Made by a program: the position numbers and the translations under genes. From the NCBI GenBank assembly GCA_008921705.1, contig VFFE01008918.1:641829-705828 (forward strand): 64,000 bases of DNA, given 5' to 3'. Below the pieces are notes generated by a model. It saw only the letters and a list, made by a program, of their open reading frames with translations. It was not told where the DNA came from and searched no databases. Numbering within the stretch: position 1 is the first letter of the stretch; each line of letters opens with the position of its first letter. Shown here one piece after another: positions 12,569-26,205 of the stretch. The stretch is from Burhinus oedicnemus. Its lineage: Eukaryota > Chordata > Aves > Charadriiformes > Burhinidae.

Positions 12569-12907
12569 GGCGGGAGAGATGTTTGTACACGAATGCTTTT
12601 CCTAGAGACAGGGACATTTTTCAAGAAACACTCTTGTACTCTATAAATAAAACCACATCATCAGATGTTTCCAAAAGCACTTCCTTTTGTTTGCTGCATT
12701 TATGTCTAGCGCTGATAATATTTTAATGTTTGTCCAGGCTTTGCCTTACAGGCAAATCACATGAGGAAGCATTTTGACTACATTTACATATAACTTATCC
12801 ATAAAAAGTAGAAAGGAAAAGTAAGTAGAAACAAAAAGTACCCATTAAATAATCATGCCCATTCCTCCACCAATGGAATATTACTCCCTGTAGCATAATG
12901 AGCAATT

Positions 12908-12922
12908 TGGCCAGGCTGGCCA
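12908..12922. promoter_or_regulatory. Palindrome TGGCCAGGCTGGCCA, possible protein-binding site
   Basis: Two 7-bp arms lie around a single G. The half-site TTGGC resembles nuclear factor I half-sites, but the spacing to the second half-site is not the standard one. It sits in a GC-richer island within AT-rich intron. Function is inferred only weakly. Confidence 0.3.
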
Positions 12923-13821
12923 TAAATTATCTGAAAAATGAGGCTGCTTGCCTTTTCCTTTGGGAGATTATTACGTAGTCTGAGAGATTTCACTATTAGA
13001 ATCTATTTCTGATAATAAATGTCAATTTTTCTTTCTGAATATCATCCCTTTCATCTCACTGAAATATAGGACAGGAGTTAGGAACTATTCCCAATTTGCT
13101 GAAAGACCTGCCTGACACAGGCTGTGCTGCAACTCTGCCGAGATTTATCCACATATCACAAAGCAAGAACACTCACGCAGCCCTGCAGCAGACTCACTGG
13201 AACACTGTAAACCCACCTTCTAGTCTAGGACCCCATAGGGTCCTTTCACCTTGCCCATCTTTTAAAATACAACAAAGGCCACAATACTAGCAAATTCAAC
13301 ACCCAGAATTAAATGAAGAATTGACACCACAATGTGAAGCTTTGTATCAGGAGGCTTCAATAAAATGAGAAGTCTAATTACAGACATTTTAAAGTCAAAA
13401 CAAAGACATTTTAAGTGTCTCAGGAGCTACTTAAGAAAGTGTATTTCTAACAGCAAATAAGATACAGAAGAAATAAATGAGATAATGGAAAAAATATCTC
13501 AAGTATGTCCAAGTACAAAATGGTAAAAAAAAATTCAGTAGATTCACTCGATCATGTGGAAATACAAGAAGCAATGAAGGAAGATGGGAAGACTGCTGCA
13601 AAGCTAGTGGATTTGTTTGTTCCCACTGAAAAAATAAAGGCACCTAGTCAGGAACACTTTTTTTTTTAGTTACCAAAATGAAATGCCTGCAGAAACAGAG
13701 GTACTAAAAGAAAAGCTCTGAAGATATACTGATAGACAAGGTGAAATAAATCACCAAACCCTGATGCAACACAGGCAAGATTTCTCATGTTTCTTAATAT
13801 GGAGGGTCTGAATTGCTATTT

Positions 13822-13843
13822 AAAAAAAAAAAAAAAAAAAAAA
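13822..13843 (+). repeat. poly(A) tract, 22 nt
   Basis: This is an uninterrupted A run in plain intron sequence. No retrocopy body is recognised upstream of it. Confidence 0.95.
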
Positions 13844-15408
13844 GGCAACCTTTAACATCTAAATAGGGTAATTTTTGTGAGCTTCTCAGAGTCCTACCCT
13901 TTAGCACAGCATTGTTCAGCATGCCTACCTTGGCCACGCATGGCAATGCTACTTAGGAGGTTGCACATCCCCTGCATTCACACTGTGGCTGCATCTGCCT
14001 CTCTTTTGATCATTTTAATGAAAGAGTGCTTAAAAAGGAGTGGGGGACAGGAGAGGCACCACACTGACATAATCGATTCAGACTGCCAAAAGGCTCCTGT
14101 TACAGTCTTCCACAGTAATTTATTTTTGAAAAAATAAAACTAGGCAGTAAGTACTTTTATATGGAAGAGGCTACTTACTGTTATGGATCAAACCCTGATT
14201 AAGAGACTGGACAGGCAGAATAAATGGTCAGTTTTCATCTTGGCAAAGGCCAAGTGACTGTTCAATTTATGTAACGGGCTGTTTAATGTATTTATTAGTA
14301 ATCTGAAAAAGTCATGAACAGAGAAAGTCTGCTGATGAAGCAAGTTATGAAGCAAAGGCTGGCAAGTTTAGCTAGATTACAAAGTGCATCACTCTGAAAG
14401 GAATTTGAAGCCATACTTACAATCACCCTTTCAACCTTAGCATTACTTTCCCCTGCAGTGAAAGATATGTGCTCCTGTGTGTATGAGTTAGGGAAAGGCA
14501 CTTACCCATTTAATTAAGGAATGTATCATAATGTATATGAACCTGGCAACTACAACTCTGCTATTTCCTAACATTCAAAGGCTTGACTTTGAAGCTCATT
14601 GAACTTTCCTTCCACGTGAGGTTTTTGTCATTCCTTTGTCCTTGGTCTTTCCATTTTTAAAAAACAAAACAAAACAAAACTTCTGCCCTGCACAACTATT
14701 CTAAATCATCAGAGCAGAGTTGCAAATGGAAATATTCAGCAATTTTAACACAGGTTGTTACTGCTGAAAAATCATGACAAAGGACTGGCAGGAAAGCTAC
14801 GATGGGGCGGTCTCATCTGGCTATTAACCTCCCCCATTCTGCCCTTCATTTGTCAGCACAGCTGCTCCAACAGTTTCCTGGTTTTCCCAGTGCCCTGCAT
14901 GCTGCACCAGTGGTGGCAAGACCTCATGGCACCCCCAGATTTTGGCAGCTAACACTTCCAAGCAAAAGAAAACAGGCCACTCTGTAGGTTGGCCAAATTT
15001 AGAGAGAATTCCTCTGCAATCAGGACAAGGCATTTCTGTATCCCATGGAGGTGACTCTAACATATATCAAAAATCTGATGAATTATGGATGCAAAAGTTT
15101 CTCAGAGAAAATACTGTAAACCACTCTGAAGTATAAGGTACCTTGAGTAAATCAGTTGGCACCAGTATCCTTTTGACAATGCAAGGCAAACCAAAGATTG
15201 ATCAGGTGGTCTGTATTTCATTTCTTGTAACAAAAGAGCAAGGAGTGATTGAATTATACTTATTGAGGGAGAATTCAAATCTGATAAATACTTCATCACA
15301 AACATGTAATTAGACTGCAGCTCATGCACACTGCCATGGTGTGCAGGAGAAACAGGGACTGAACATGTAGGTGCATAATAAAAATATCCAGAAGACTAAC
15401 AATTTCTC

Positions 15409-15440
15409 TTTTTAAATTTTTAAATTTTAAATTTTAAAAA
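15409..15440. repeat. A/T-only inverted-repeat tract
   Basis: About 30 bp is built from repeated TTTAAA / TTTTAAATT blocks, ending in an A run. The tract is self-complementary over much of its length. It is low-complexity sequence with no recognised function. Confidence 0.7.
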
Positions 15441-18400
15441 AAACACAGTAAAGAATATAAAATTTACTTGTCTACATGGATCAGAGATATGATCAGTATT
15501 AAAATTCCCCCCTTCTTATTAAAGAACGTCCATGGGAAGGCATCATGAAAGAGCACCCTTAGCCATATGCATGTGCACTGCCAGACCACTCCAATGAATT
15601 TCTCTTTCTTTCTGTTCCCCCACATCACTTTAATGATTTATTCAAAAAAATACTTTATTAATTAATCATGCACAACTACAGAAATTATTGAATTACAGTC
15701 TACAAACCATTTAGGTATGGGTTCATGTGTGAAGCATGTAATGAACAATGAAGTCTTTGTCCAGGATTGGGAGTGATAGGCACCCAGCTGCCATCTACCC
15801 AGACACACAAGTGCCACCAGCAGAACGCATGAACACCCATCTGTTACGAACAAATCTACCACCCAAAATAAGGTAGGAAGGTTGTTGGAGACTTCATAAA
15901 CTCATGAATGCTTCCCTCTCATTTCTGAAACCTGCATGGATGGTGCAAGATTTAGCTCCTCTGTTCATTATAAAATTAAGTCCCTAAGCATATTCATTAT
16001 ACGAACTTTTTAATGAAATTTCTTGTACAGAAATTCTTAAGGTAGTAATAAACACAGAATGAAGTGTTCTGCATTTTGAAGTATTAAGAAATGCAGTTGA
16101 AGTACTTTCCTGGGTGTGACAAAAGAAAGGACTATTACCTTTTAATACTAACTACCAACACTGTAATACCAATTATTGCATCTGTAATCTAGAAGGCACT
16201 TGCAGTAAAGCTGCCCTGTCTTTCTGGTGCATTACTCTGCTCAAAAAATCATCAGCATCCTTACCCATAAGACTCCTTTCTCTACAAGGGAAATCACGGC
16301 TCTGCTATCGGGTGCTCTGCCTCACTTCAGAAGTGCCACATCTCCTCCAGTAACCTGTTTCTCCATTCCTCTTTCTTTCCTTTACTTCTGACTTTAACAC
16401 TCAGGTGCCCTTTAGTTTTGTTTTGTACAGGCTTTTTAAGATTACTGTCTCCCTCCAATACATTCCTCCCCTTCCCCATTCTTCTTTCTCCAAACTTAAG
16501 CACCCCCATTCCCAAATTTAGAGAGGGGAAGCATACTTTTCTTGGAGCCACCAAGAGGGGAGTGGGAATGCACTGGGATGATGGCAGCTTGCATGAAGAT
16601 AAGAAACAGAGGGCAGCCAGCAAACAGTTTAGAAACAAAAAACCCAAAACTTCTGAGATGCTTCTGCTCCATACACATTATTTGCTTCACAGCAACAGCT
16701 CCCAGGTTGAAAACTACTGTTCCAGTTTCTCCTGAGCAGCCATGACCTCCACAGCAATATAAACCTGATGCAGCTACTAAAAACACACGGGGCACTGAGC
16801 CAGGGTCCCTTCTTCCCAGGCAGTTGGGGTATGGTCACATTTGAGTTCACAAACACCCCAAGAAGTCCCACGCAGCCAGACCCACCTGCTTGCCTGCGGA
16901 TGGGCTGAGGAAGAGGACCAAGAAGCATCATCATCTTAGGGAGCTGCTTCTACAGAATTTTGGGTCAATAAAACCACTTTGCAAGCTCTTCATATGCTAT
17001 CAGTATTCCTAGTCTCTTCTTTTCCAGCTTTTTGGACTTTATTTGAAATGATTAAGCTATTGCGTGACACACTCTATAAAAAGGCAAAGAAGCTGAGGCC
17101 TGGGTGATGAGCAACTTGCAAAAATATATCTTTCCTATAAATAGTGGGAAAAAATAATTGAATTCTTCATAAAAATTGCTGTATTATTATTACAGAAAGA
17201 GAGCATCTTTTCATTTACTGTCCTGAATTATGAATTTTTATTACATAGGGCACAAGTGAAAGAACAATTATGATCAAATGCTAACTGCATAGGACAAAAA
17301 ATCAGTTACTTCCAGTCCCTGGCTGGTAACTACTGATTTAACTGGTATCAGGATGACGTGCTGTCTTTTCTTTCATCTATTTCTGAGAAGATTTATGTAA
17401 CATAAATTATTAAGTTATTAATTAACAAATGTACAGTAAAGCAAGTTTTTTTTTTTCCTTTTTGCAATATGCCTCCAAGACATAATTTTTTACTGCAAGC
17501 AATTTTGCACATCCTTTTGGACTATATTTTACCCTTGCCAAAAAAAGCCTGCTAAAAAATTAGTGCAACACGCTTCAGTATATTTTGATTTTCCAAGTAG
17601 AAGATCCTCATGGCAGTATTATAAGCTACCTGCACAGATAATAAGCCTGTTTAGGGAATACAGTTAACTGCAATTAATTACAGGTATTACAGAAGAAAAA
17701 AAAAAATCACATTGTTGATTATAAACACTGCAAACTTAATTCAGGTCTATTTAAGGTAAGACAAAGTCTCTCGGAAAAAGTAGAAGTAGCATGTTTTCTT
17801 AGGCTAAGTGATATAGCTGGGAAAAACAAGGACTGGAGCATGCAAGTCAATCTTGAGCTTGAAGAAAGACTTCGATGTCTCAAAATTTGGCTATTTTTAA
17901 AATATATATGATAAGCATAACAAAAGAACTTAAGCTATTGCATTGTCCTATATACCCAGTCTTACCTATATCTTCAGACCATCAGAGAGCGAAACTTATC
18001 AATCAGCATACAGGAACGCAATTTCAGTTATTTCATGGAAATCCTATGCATTTTAAGCAAGACTTTTAATCACTCTGGAGTAGCAACTGACAGCAAATAA
18101 AAAAAATAATCACCTTTACTTGGAAACAAACCCTGAAGACTCACATGCAAATATGAGTGAGAGAAGGAAAGGAGAAAGAATAAAACTTTACCAGGAACAC
18201 AAAATTGAGTCTATCTGGGAACAGTATCACAGAAGTAAAGAGAGAAAAGGGCAAACTCATAGAGCACATGTTCCCGTAACAGATGATGGGAAACCTACAT
18301 TTTAACACATCCCTGCTGTGAAGATTTACACCAGCTAGGAAACCCAACAACAAAGTGTCTCATATCTTCTTTTACAACCTGGTTTCTTAAGAGAAGTTCA

Positions 18401-21400
18401 ATTTAGGAGTGGCAGAAATTATTCTGTTTACTCAGCTACTGCAGATCTGTGCTCTGAATCTACCTGCCCCAGCATGAGTAATGCACAGCGCCTGGGGTCG
18501 ACTCTTTTTGGAGGAAATCAATTTCTTTTGGATGCTAGGCTGCAACCTTAGCATTCCTCAGCTACATTTTACATGCACAGACTAGTGACAATGGGATTAC
18601 TTTGATAGTTCCTACAACTCTACATTTTTTGTCTAATATATTTAATTTCAAGCTCAGAATATTCCTTTAATTTTTCACATCCAGCATTTACACTGGAAGA
18701 AGACTTATCCACGATTGATTTAAAATGCACAGAAAAAGAATTAACTCTAGGTTTACTTTATAGGCACACACTTATTTTCCTGAACCAGTCAAAGAACATC
18801 TGTCAGACAACAAGTACTACAACTGCTGCAAAATCAAGTTTTAATTGTTCCTTCAGAGAAATCCTTTATCTGTTTAAAAATTAAATAGGCCATTCCTTTC
18901 TTTGAAGCTACTTTCAACACCACTTTGTTATTATGGCAGAGAAAAATCTATTATCAGAGAACAAACAGGCACTTCATTCAGGTATAAATCAGTCAAAGCT
19001 AAGACAGAATGTAATTATTGTATTTAAGACCTGAAAACTAAAAATAAGGAAAAGACAATCGTTTTCCTTAGGACTAGAATGCTGGAAGAAGGGTTTTTAG
19101 ACAAGCTAAAGAATTCTTGTTCATTAAGTTGTTATGAAGACACTCAGGCTAAAGACGACTGAGTGAGGAAAGAGGGTGCAACCTCGTACTTGAGAGCTTC
19201 TGAGAGTTGCAAAATTATTTCTTACCCAACTTTCTCAAGCTTGCACACCTGGCACAAACAGACTTTCTGCAACTGTCCCAATATCCCAGCCAGTTCTGTA
19301 GACCCAAGCTAGTCTGTTTTCACTGCAGCTGAAACAATGGTTATTCTCCTCACTATACATTTTTCTTTCTCCATTCATCAGTTTTATTTAAAACTCACCT
19401 TTGTATACGGTTATCAGTGGCCTTCCCTTATATAGAAGACCAGTAGGTACCTACAGAACCTCAGTTTGTAGGTTTTTTTGGTGTTGTTTTGTTTTTTTAA
19501 GCACAGCAAACTTGAGTAGAAAGCTGTTGTAGCTATCAAGAAACAAATAACAGATTATCTAAAATGAGGGTAGAGAAAGAAGCTCTCTAGAATTAAGGTC
19601 TCCCCCACACCACTTCTTCCCCCAACTCATCCTTTCTCACTGCTTCCTTAACTTCTGTGTTTCTATCTTTGCACATCCCCTTGGTAATTAAACTTCAGGA
19701 TGAGGCTTTGTCAAAAAAGCCCCCCAAAACTACCAGCTTCTCTTGTTGACACACTTGCTGGTTTAGAGCTTCAGAAAATCATGCAATATGAAAAAAAGAA
19801 AAAAAAAATAATCACAAAACCCCACAAAAAACCCTCAACCAACAACAAAAAAACCCATATGAAGTTGTTTTCCCTCTCCCTCATTTTAAATTAAAAAAGC
19901 TGTGATCCTGGAGCTATTACAACAGAAACATTAATTTCAAATTATCACCACATTCTTGCCCTTTTGTCATATCAATTTCTGTTATTCTGTCTGAAAAATC
20001 TTCTATGCACTTTATGTCTTGCAATTAATTCATACAATTCAACTTTAGTGAATCAAAGGAATAATTTAGGTTGAGCAATAATAGAGATGTATCTTCTGCA
20101 TTAAACGAGTACATAACTAGATTGCACTGTTTAAATATTCGCTTGGTAAAAAAGAGAGAAGTGACTCTGCAAAGTCTACATTTACAATATCTTTATGCTG
20201 TGGATTTCTGGATTGTTTAAAAATCTTTCTGTATGCAACTTTCATTTTAAAAGAATCATCAGTTTCATAACACATAGCTTTCGGCAACAAAACCAAACGT
20301 TTGGACCAAATGCTATATAAAATCCTTTGGGAAATGAATGATCCTCACTCTATACAACAGAAAGCAACAGAACAGACTATGCTGTAGAATTTCAATATTA
20401 GTTCTTTAAAAGAAGGGCTTTTCTGCACTGGTTAGGGTTCATTTTTCTTCCTTAGGCTTGTATAGTAAACTTGTCAACAATGTAACATTTTAAGTAATTT
20501 GTCATACATCTTTAAAGCATGTCATAGCCTGTACCAATTTATTTTTATTCAAATGAAAGTGTTTGACAAGAGTAAAACATACAGGATTACAGGTGTGCCT
20601 CTTGCAAATACAGGCTCTATCAAATCATAAAAATTCACCAGCCAAACAATATCAAAGAAACTTAATTTTATCTCTGAAAAAGGCAGGATATCATCTTCAG
20701 AAGACACTTGGAAAATTCCTCCATAGTGCACGTCTCTGAATGTTACAAAGAGAAACAATTATCATACAATACATGTAAAAAATTTTAAGTTGTGTAATAG
20801 CATCCTCTTATCTTTAATGTAAAAGAGAAACTACTACACAGAGACATCATCACTGTGCAAAAACAATTCTTCATATCCTGTTATAAGGCTGAGTAAAAGA
20901 GGAAAATGACCAAGAACTGAAGCTTAACACTTTTGCTGTTAAAACAAGCTGTATTTATGACCTATCTCAGCTGGAAGAAAGCATTTGCATGCCATACCAT
21001 TGTCTCTTCTAAACCCTCAAAATTATTCTAGTTTATTATATACGCAATTCATCTTTTGAAACATGATTTTCTTAACACATAAGTAATGTGTGAAGATTTT
21101 TATCAAAGTAAGTATTGTGCAGAAACTAAGGACAAACATTTGTCTCAGTGAGGCTTAAGAGTAATTTCTGCTTCTCTTCTTGCATGACAGCAGAACAAAC
21201 AACAGTGAGTCCTGAATCAGACCTGTGTACAGATCATTATCACCACAAATTAAGAAGTCAGAAATGTTATTAAGACATTAGTTGAGAAGAGTTAACCATG
21301 CCCATAATGAATTTTCCCTTTTGGAAGGGAGAGAATAGTTCAGAGCCTTCACCAGGAGATATCCAATTCACTTTTGAGTCCACCTACCCTGCTCTACTCC

Positions 21401-21569
21401 CCAAATCCAGTGATCTACCACTGAATATCCACTTTCAAGCAGGATTTTGTACTACTGAGTCAAAAGGTTAAAAACTGAGCATTTGAGATTTGATGCTTTA
21501 ACATTCACCAAAAGAGTGAAGTGCTTTTATAAACATCTGTGAGAGATGATGGTTTTGATATGCAGACCC

Positions 21570-21587
21570 GGGGGCGGGGTGGGGGGG
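21570..21587 (+). promoter_or_regulatory. G-rich GC-box / possible G-quadruplex tract
   Basis: The tract ggggg-c-gggg-t-ggggggg contains a canonical GGGGCGGGG GC box (Sp1/KLF type). The last run can supply two G-triplets, giving four G runs with one-base loops. It stands alone in AT-rich intron. Reading it as a regulatory site is inference. Confidence 0.4.
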
Positions 21588-22610
21588 AGTAAATAATCAA
21601 GTTCACTATACCGTTTCACTCTCCTAATTCCAGTCTTTGCTATCCTGCAATTAGAGGTACGCACATTATATTTCATTTATAATCCACTGATAAATACTTT
21701 CTCACAGTGCAATCTTTTAATACCTTGTGAAAAAAAGGCTTTATTTTTAAGTGTGAGAATAGCCAAAGATTATAGCTTTGAAAATACTTAGTTGTTGTAA
21801 GGGGAAAAAATGCCATCTGCTGGGTACAGCTGAGGACTGTCCTTTTCTTACTAACACACCATGCTGCCCTGAGCAAGTTTTCTCTTCACTTCAGACTTCA
21901 TTTTTCCCATCTTGAAAACTGATACAGATATACACATTGCTTTTGGGGAGTATGTAGTAGCGGCCTCATTCAAACTGCGTAACATAAAATTTCTTACTGT
22001 CATACCTCTCAGAGATTGGGAGGTCTGACAATAGATAGGATCACTAATATTTGAATAAGGATGCTTTTAATCTTTCAACAACATTAGAATTGTCTCTAAA
22101 CCCCCCAATATTTCATTTGCTTTTGTATCTCCACATATATAAATTTTGCAGTTAGGTAATTAAAACATTATTCAGCTTATACATATAAAGCAGAGCAACA
22201 CACTGACATTTGTTTCTCTATTTGTCAAATACAACTTTTCTACCATTCATAAGCCAGCGATGGAACAATGGCTGGTACAGATGCAGAACCTAGCTTAAAA
22301 CCATGAAACCAAGGTGTTGAAACATACTGCTTAAGCAGGAAGAATAACAAAAAGGAGAAGTTGAGAATGTCCAGTTAAGAAATATGCTTATATGAAAAGA
22401 GCTGAGAATTGGCAATAGCAAAGTCAGATTTAATAAAACGGTTAATTTTTAAAATTAAGAATTTTGACAAAAGGAGGACAGGGTTCCCACATGTAAACAT
22501 GAGGAGGAAAAGAGGAGAGTTTTGTTTTGATTGATAACAGCCAAGGGAATTCTTTTACATTTTTGTTTGTGTTTTTAATTTTACAACAGAAAGCAGCAGC
22601 TGTCACCTGT

Positions 22611-22624
22611 GTGTGTATACACAC
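22611..22624. repeat. GTGTGTATACACAC palindrome
   Basis: This is a 14-bp perfect palindrome made of alternating purine and pyrimidine, next to an AT-rich stretch (atatgcatataggtatatat). Such alternating tracts can take left-handed or cruciform forms; no biological role is evident. Confidence 0.6.
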
Positions 22625-24933
22625 CCAGATATGCATATAGGTATATATATTTATAAATTAAAATATCTGATTCATTTAATATGAAGCTGAAACAACTTAC
22701 AACCTTGGAAATCTGGGTTTCAACGTTAAAATAAAGGCTTATTTCTCGCACATACAATGATGCTAAAAATGAAGTCAGTCCTGTGAATGTAAATATCTTC
22801 CATGTGTTTAAGATAAAAGCCTTGAAGTTGATTTCAGAATAGAATTCAGTACAAAACCGTGCTTGTACTTCACACTCAGTGCCATAACACTGCTTTGCAA
22901 AAAGGAAGAAAGCATAAAAAGTGTATGAAAATAAGGAATTTTGGCCTTTTTAAGATCCTCTAGTAGGATGACATGCTTACATCTGTTGTCAGATGGAACC
23001 AAATCCCTACTGAAAACCATTAAAAGCTTTTTACAAAGCACTAGATATTCCCTGTCAAAATGCACTATGTGCACAAGCTCCATACTCAGTAGTTACCGTT
23101 CTTTTCCCAATTGCTTAGGTAAGTAACAACATGGATTCTTCATTACCATTGACTCATCAGGCCTTGATTATGCAAATTGGTCTCTCACAGACAGATACAT
23201 GCACCTATAGCCTCACTGATTTTAATGTGTTTCTACAATAGGATAAGCATCTTTTCCCAGAAAAAAAACCTACAAGCTGATTGTTAGGTAAAAAGACGGC
23301 AAGTGCGAATTACCAAGCCTATGGGAGATCCTAAGTCATTAAAGTAACAGATATTAAAAATCCAATTCATTTCTTCAGAATGCAAATGTCCCTTAAAATG
23401 TTAACTATAAAATCTCATCTCACATATATATATATTTTTTAATCAATCATCATAACTTGAATCCCTACAAAACCACAGATATTGCATCTAAAAAATAATT
23501 ATGTAGGTTTCTTTTCTAACGTCTCTGAGGTTGTAAGATAAGTGCATGTACCAAGAGTTTCTCTTGGCTATCAAACAGGGAAGGTGAAACTGCTGATAAT
23601 GTCCCAGTGTTTTAGAAGCCCACAGTTGTATGCATACCATATTGATAACACTGTCGTGGCAAAAATGCAAACAACCTGCATCAGGGTCATTTATTTTGTT
23701 GACATGTTTTGCTGATTCCAAAGTACTTGTGAATTCAGGAAGACACAAAAAGCCAGGCTTCTAATTCCTAAACCAATTTCAAAACATTCTGATCGTATCA
23801 AAGCAAACTGAATGGTACTCTTGGAGTTGTGACTGTCATGAATTATTTTTATCTTTAATGTATTCATTATTTAGTACTTATATCTGTTCTTTTATGATTT
23901 GTGAGTTTGGTATTACCAGAAAATTAAATAATAACATGTTCAGAGTAAGACCGATGAAGAGGACAAAACACATTCAATATCTTTGGCTGTCGAGTCTGCT
24001 TGTTCTGTTCTACCATGGTGATAATTTTTTTCCCCTCTTCGTTTACTTTATTCTTCTTTGAAATACACCACAGCATGCAAGGAAGTAATCTGAGCTGAGG
24101 TTTTTTTCCTTAAATACATGTTCCTTTAATTCCAAACATGATGGAAAAATACTTAGTATTCAGAACTCTAATAATTCTATACTAATCCTTTTTCCCAAAC
24201 ATGGTTTTAAATGTACCAATCTGTAAACTCAAGAAAAAAGACAATAAAATCTCATTAAGCAAACTAAAAAAACCCAAACAACTGAATATTAATTAATACT
24301 GTAGGCAATTAATGCAGGAAAAAATATTGTGAATTAAGGTATCATTTATAGCATACTTACAAAATCTAGCAAATAGTCCTTGTCTGAAGGAGACCAAATA
24401 GTTACTACATGCAAAAATGCATTTCAAAAAGCTCATATCAATTTATAAAATCCACTAAAAACACTTTGAACAGGATGTTCAAGAATACTCACTAATAACT
24501 CCTATACTTTAAAATTTAATTTATATTGGTACAAAAGAAAAACATGTTCACAACTGAATTTCAGTAAGTCTGAGAGCAGCATTTCTGTTGTTCAAGCTAT
24601 AGCAAAAGCAAAATGAACATTTTCCCTATTTAAATTAGACAGTTTTTAAATTATGCATCTGGCAAACCTTTACAGCATATAACAAAGAACAATAACAAAT
24701 TCCTTTTTATAAAAAATGCATGTTATTTTCCTTTGCAACTCAAAAATCTTCTCTAAAAGGACAATCCCACAATTTGTAAATTAAATGTAGTAGTAAATAT
24801 TCTGAAAAATCTCTATCTACAGTAAAGAAAGCATGAAGAAGGAAAACCAAAATTATTTAAAAATACTTAGTAATTAAATGTCTAACAGTTTCATATTATT
24901 TGCAAAATAACTAACATCTGATCTACAGGTAAG

Positions 24934-26205
24934 CATAGAATAACCAGTTGGAAAGGACCTCCACATGTCATCTTCCTCATGCTCAAGACGCGGTCAGCTT
25001 CTAAGTTATATCAGGTTGCTTACCGCCGTATCCAGTCAACTTCTGAATATCTCCAAAGATGGAGACTCTACAACTTGCCAGCCTACTACAGTGTTTGACC
25101 TTTTCACACAATTTCTCCTCCTGTCCTTCTACAGTTTGGGTCCTTTGCTTTTCATCCTTTCAACAAACATCTCTGAGCGGCCTGGCTCCATCTTCTCTAT
25201 AACCTGCCGTTAGGGAGTAGTAAGCGGCAGTAAAGTATTATGTAGCCTTCTCTTCCTCAGCCTGAACAAACCCAGTTCTCTCAGCCACTTTTTGTATGTC
25301 ATGTTCTCCAATCCCCTCACTGTCTTGGTGGCCCTCTACTTGACTTGCTCCAGTGCATCAATGTCTGTCTTATACTGGGGAGCCCAAAACTAGACAGAGC
25401 ACTCCAGATGCAGTCTCACAGATGCTGAATAGAGGTGAAGAGTCATCCCCTCCACCGGCAGTCCAGTTATCAGCTGACCGTCTTTGCCCCAAGGGCTAAC
25501 TGCTGCCCCAGTTTCAAAGCTTTGTCCTCCAGTACCCTGAGGTTCAGTTTGCTTAAGTAGTCCCTAACGTGAACTTCCTCACTTGTTGGTAGTAATTAAT
25601 TTCCCTGTTCTCTGCCATAAGGTTCAGGGACGTCAGAGGCCTGAGAGTAGACCTTGCCAGTCAAGAACAAAGCAAAGGCGGCACTGCATACCTCAGCCTT
25701 TCTTGTATCTCTTCTCACTACATCTCTGCTGCATCATCAGCATGCCATTTTCCGTAGTCTTCCTTTTGTTACAAAGGTACCTGTAGAAGTCCTTCACTTA
25801 TCTTCAACTCCAGCTGAGTTTTGGCTTTCCTAAATCCTTCCCTCTACACCTCAACACTGTTTTTATGTTCTCCACAGAGGCCTGTCCCCATTTACATCTT
25901 CCATACGCTTCATTGTTTGTGCAAGTAGACTCAGGAATTCCCCATTCAAGCAAGCCAGCAGTCTGCCGTACCTGCCTGTCTTCCTGCATACTGAAAAAGC
26001 ATATGTCCTTGTGCATTTTGAGGAGGCTGTCCTTGAAGATCAAGCAGCTCTCCTGGGCCTCTCTGCGCTTTAGGGGACGTGCCATGAGATACTACTTACC
26101 CGTTTCCTTGAAAAAGCCAAAGCCAGCTATCCTGAAGCTTGAGATTCACTTTTCCACTGCCTGCTTCTCTCACTCCTCTCTTGGATTCTATCACCTTACA
26201 GTTGT
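24934..26205 (-). mobile_element. CR1 LINE fragment, minus orientation, internally rearranged
   Basis: This is the longest repeat in the window. At its low-coordinate end it shows the complement of the CR1 3' tail (catagaataaccagttggaa). Next come the complement of the HWNR region (gaatatctccaaagatggag), of the FSLEKRR region (cagcctgaacaaacccagtt) and of the LEYC/FWAP block (tactggggagcccaaaacta). The part above about 25560 resembles an earlier reverse-transcriptase region of CR1. For example, the reverse strand at about 25.7-25.8 kb reads VKDFYRYLCNKRKTTEN. The two parts are much closer together than in a full-length element, which suggests an internal deletion of the central reverse-transcriptase region or two adjacent insertions. 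All frames are broken. Confidence 0.85.

Noticed and set aside
20549..20758. 69-aa minus-strand frame with natural-looking sequence (GGIFQVSSEDDILPFSEIK)
   Set aside because: I do not recognise it, and no acceptor or donor pair fits the RNGTT reading phase. It might be a conserved non-coding element, but one sequence cannot show that.
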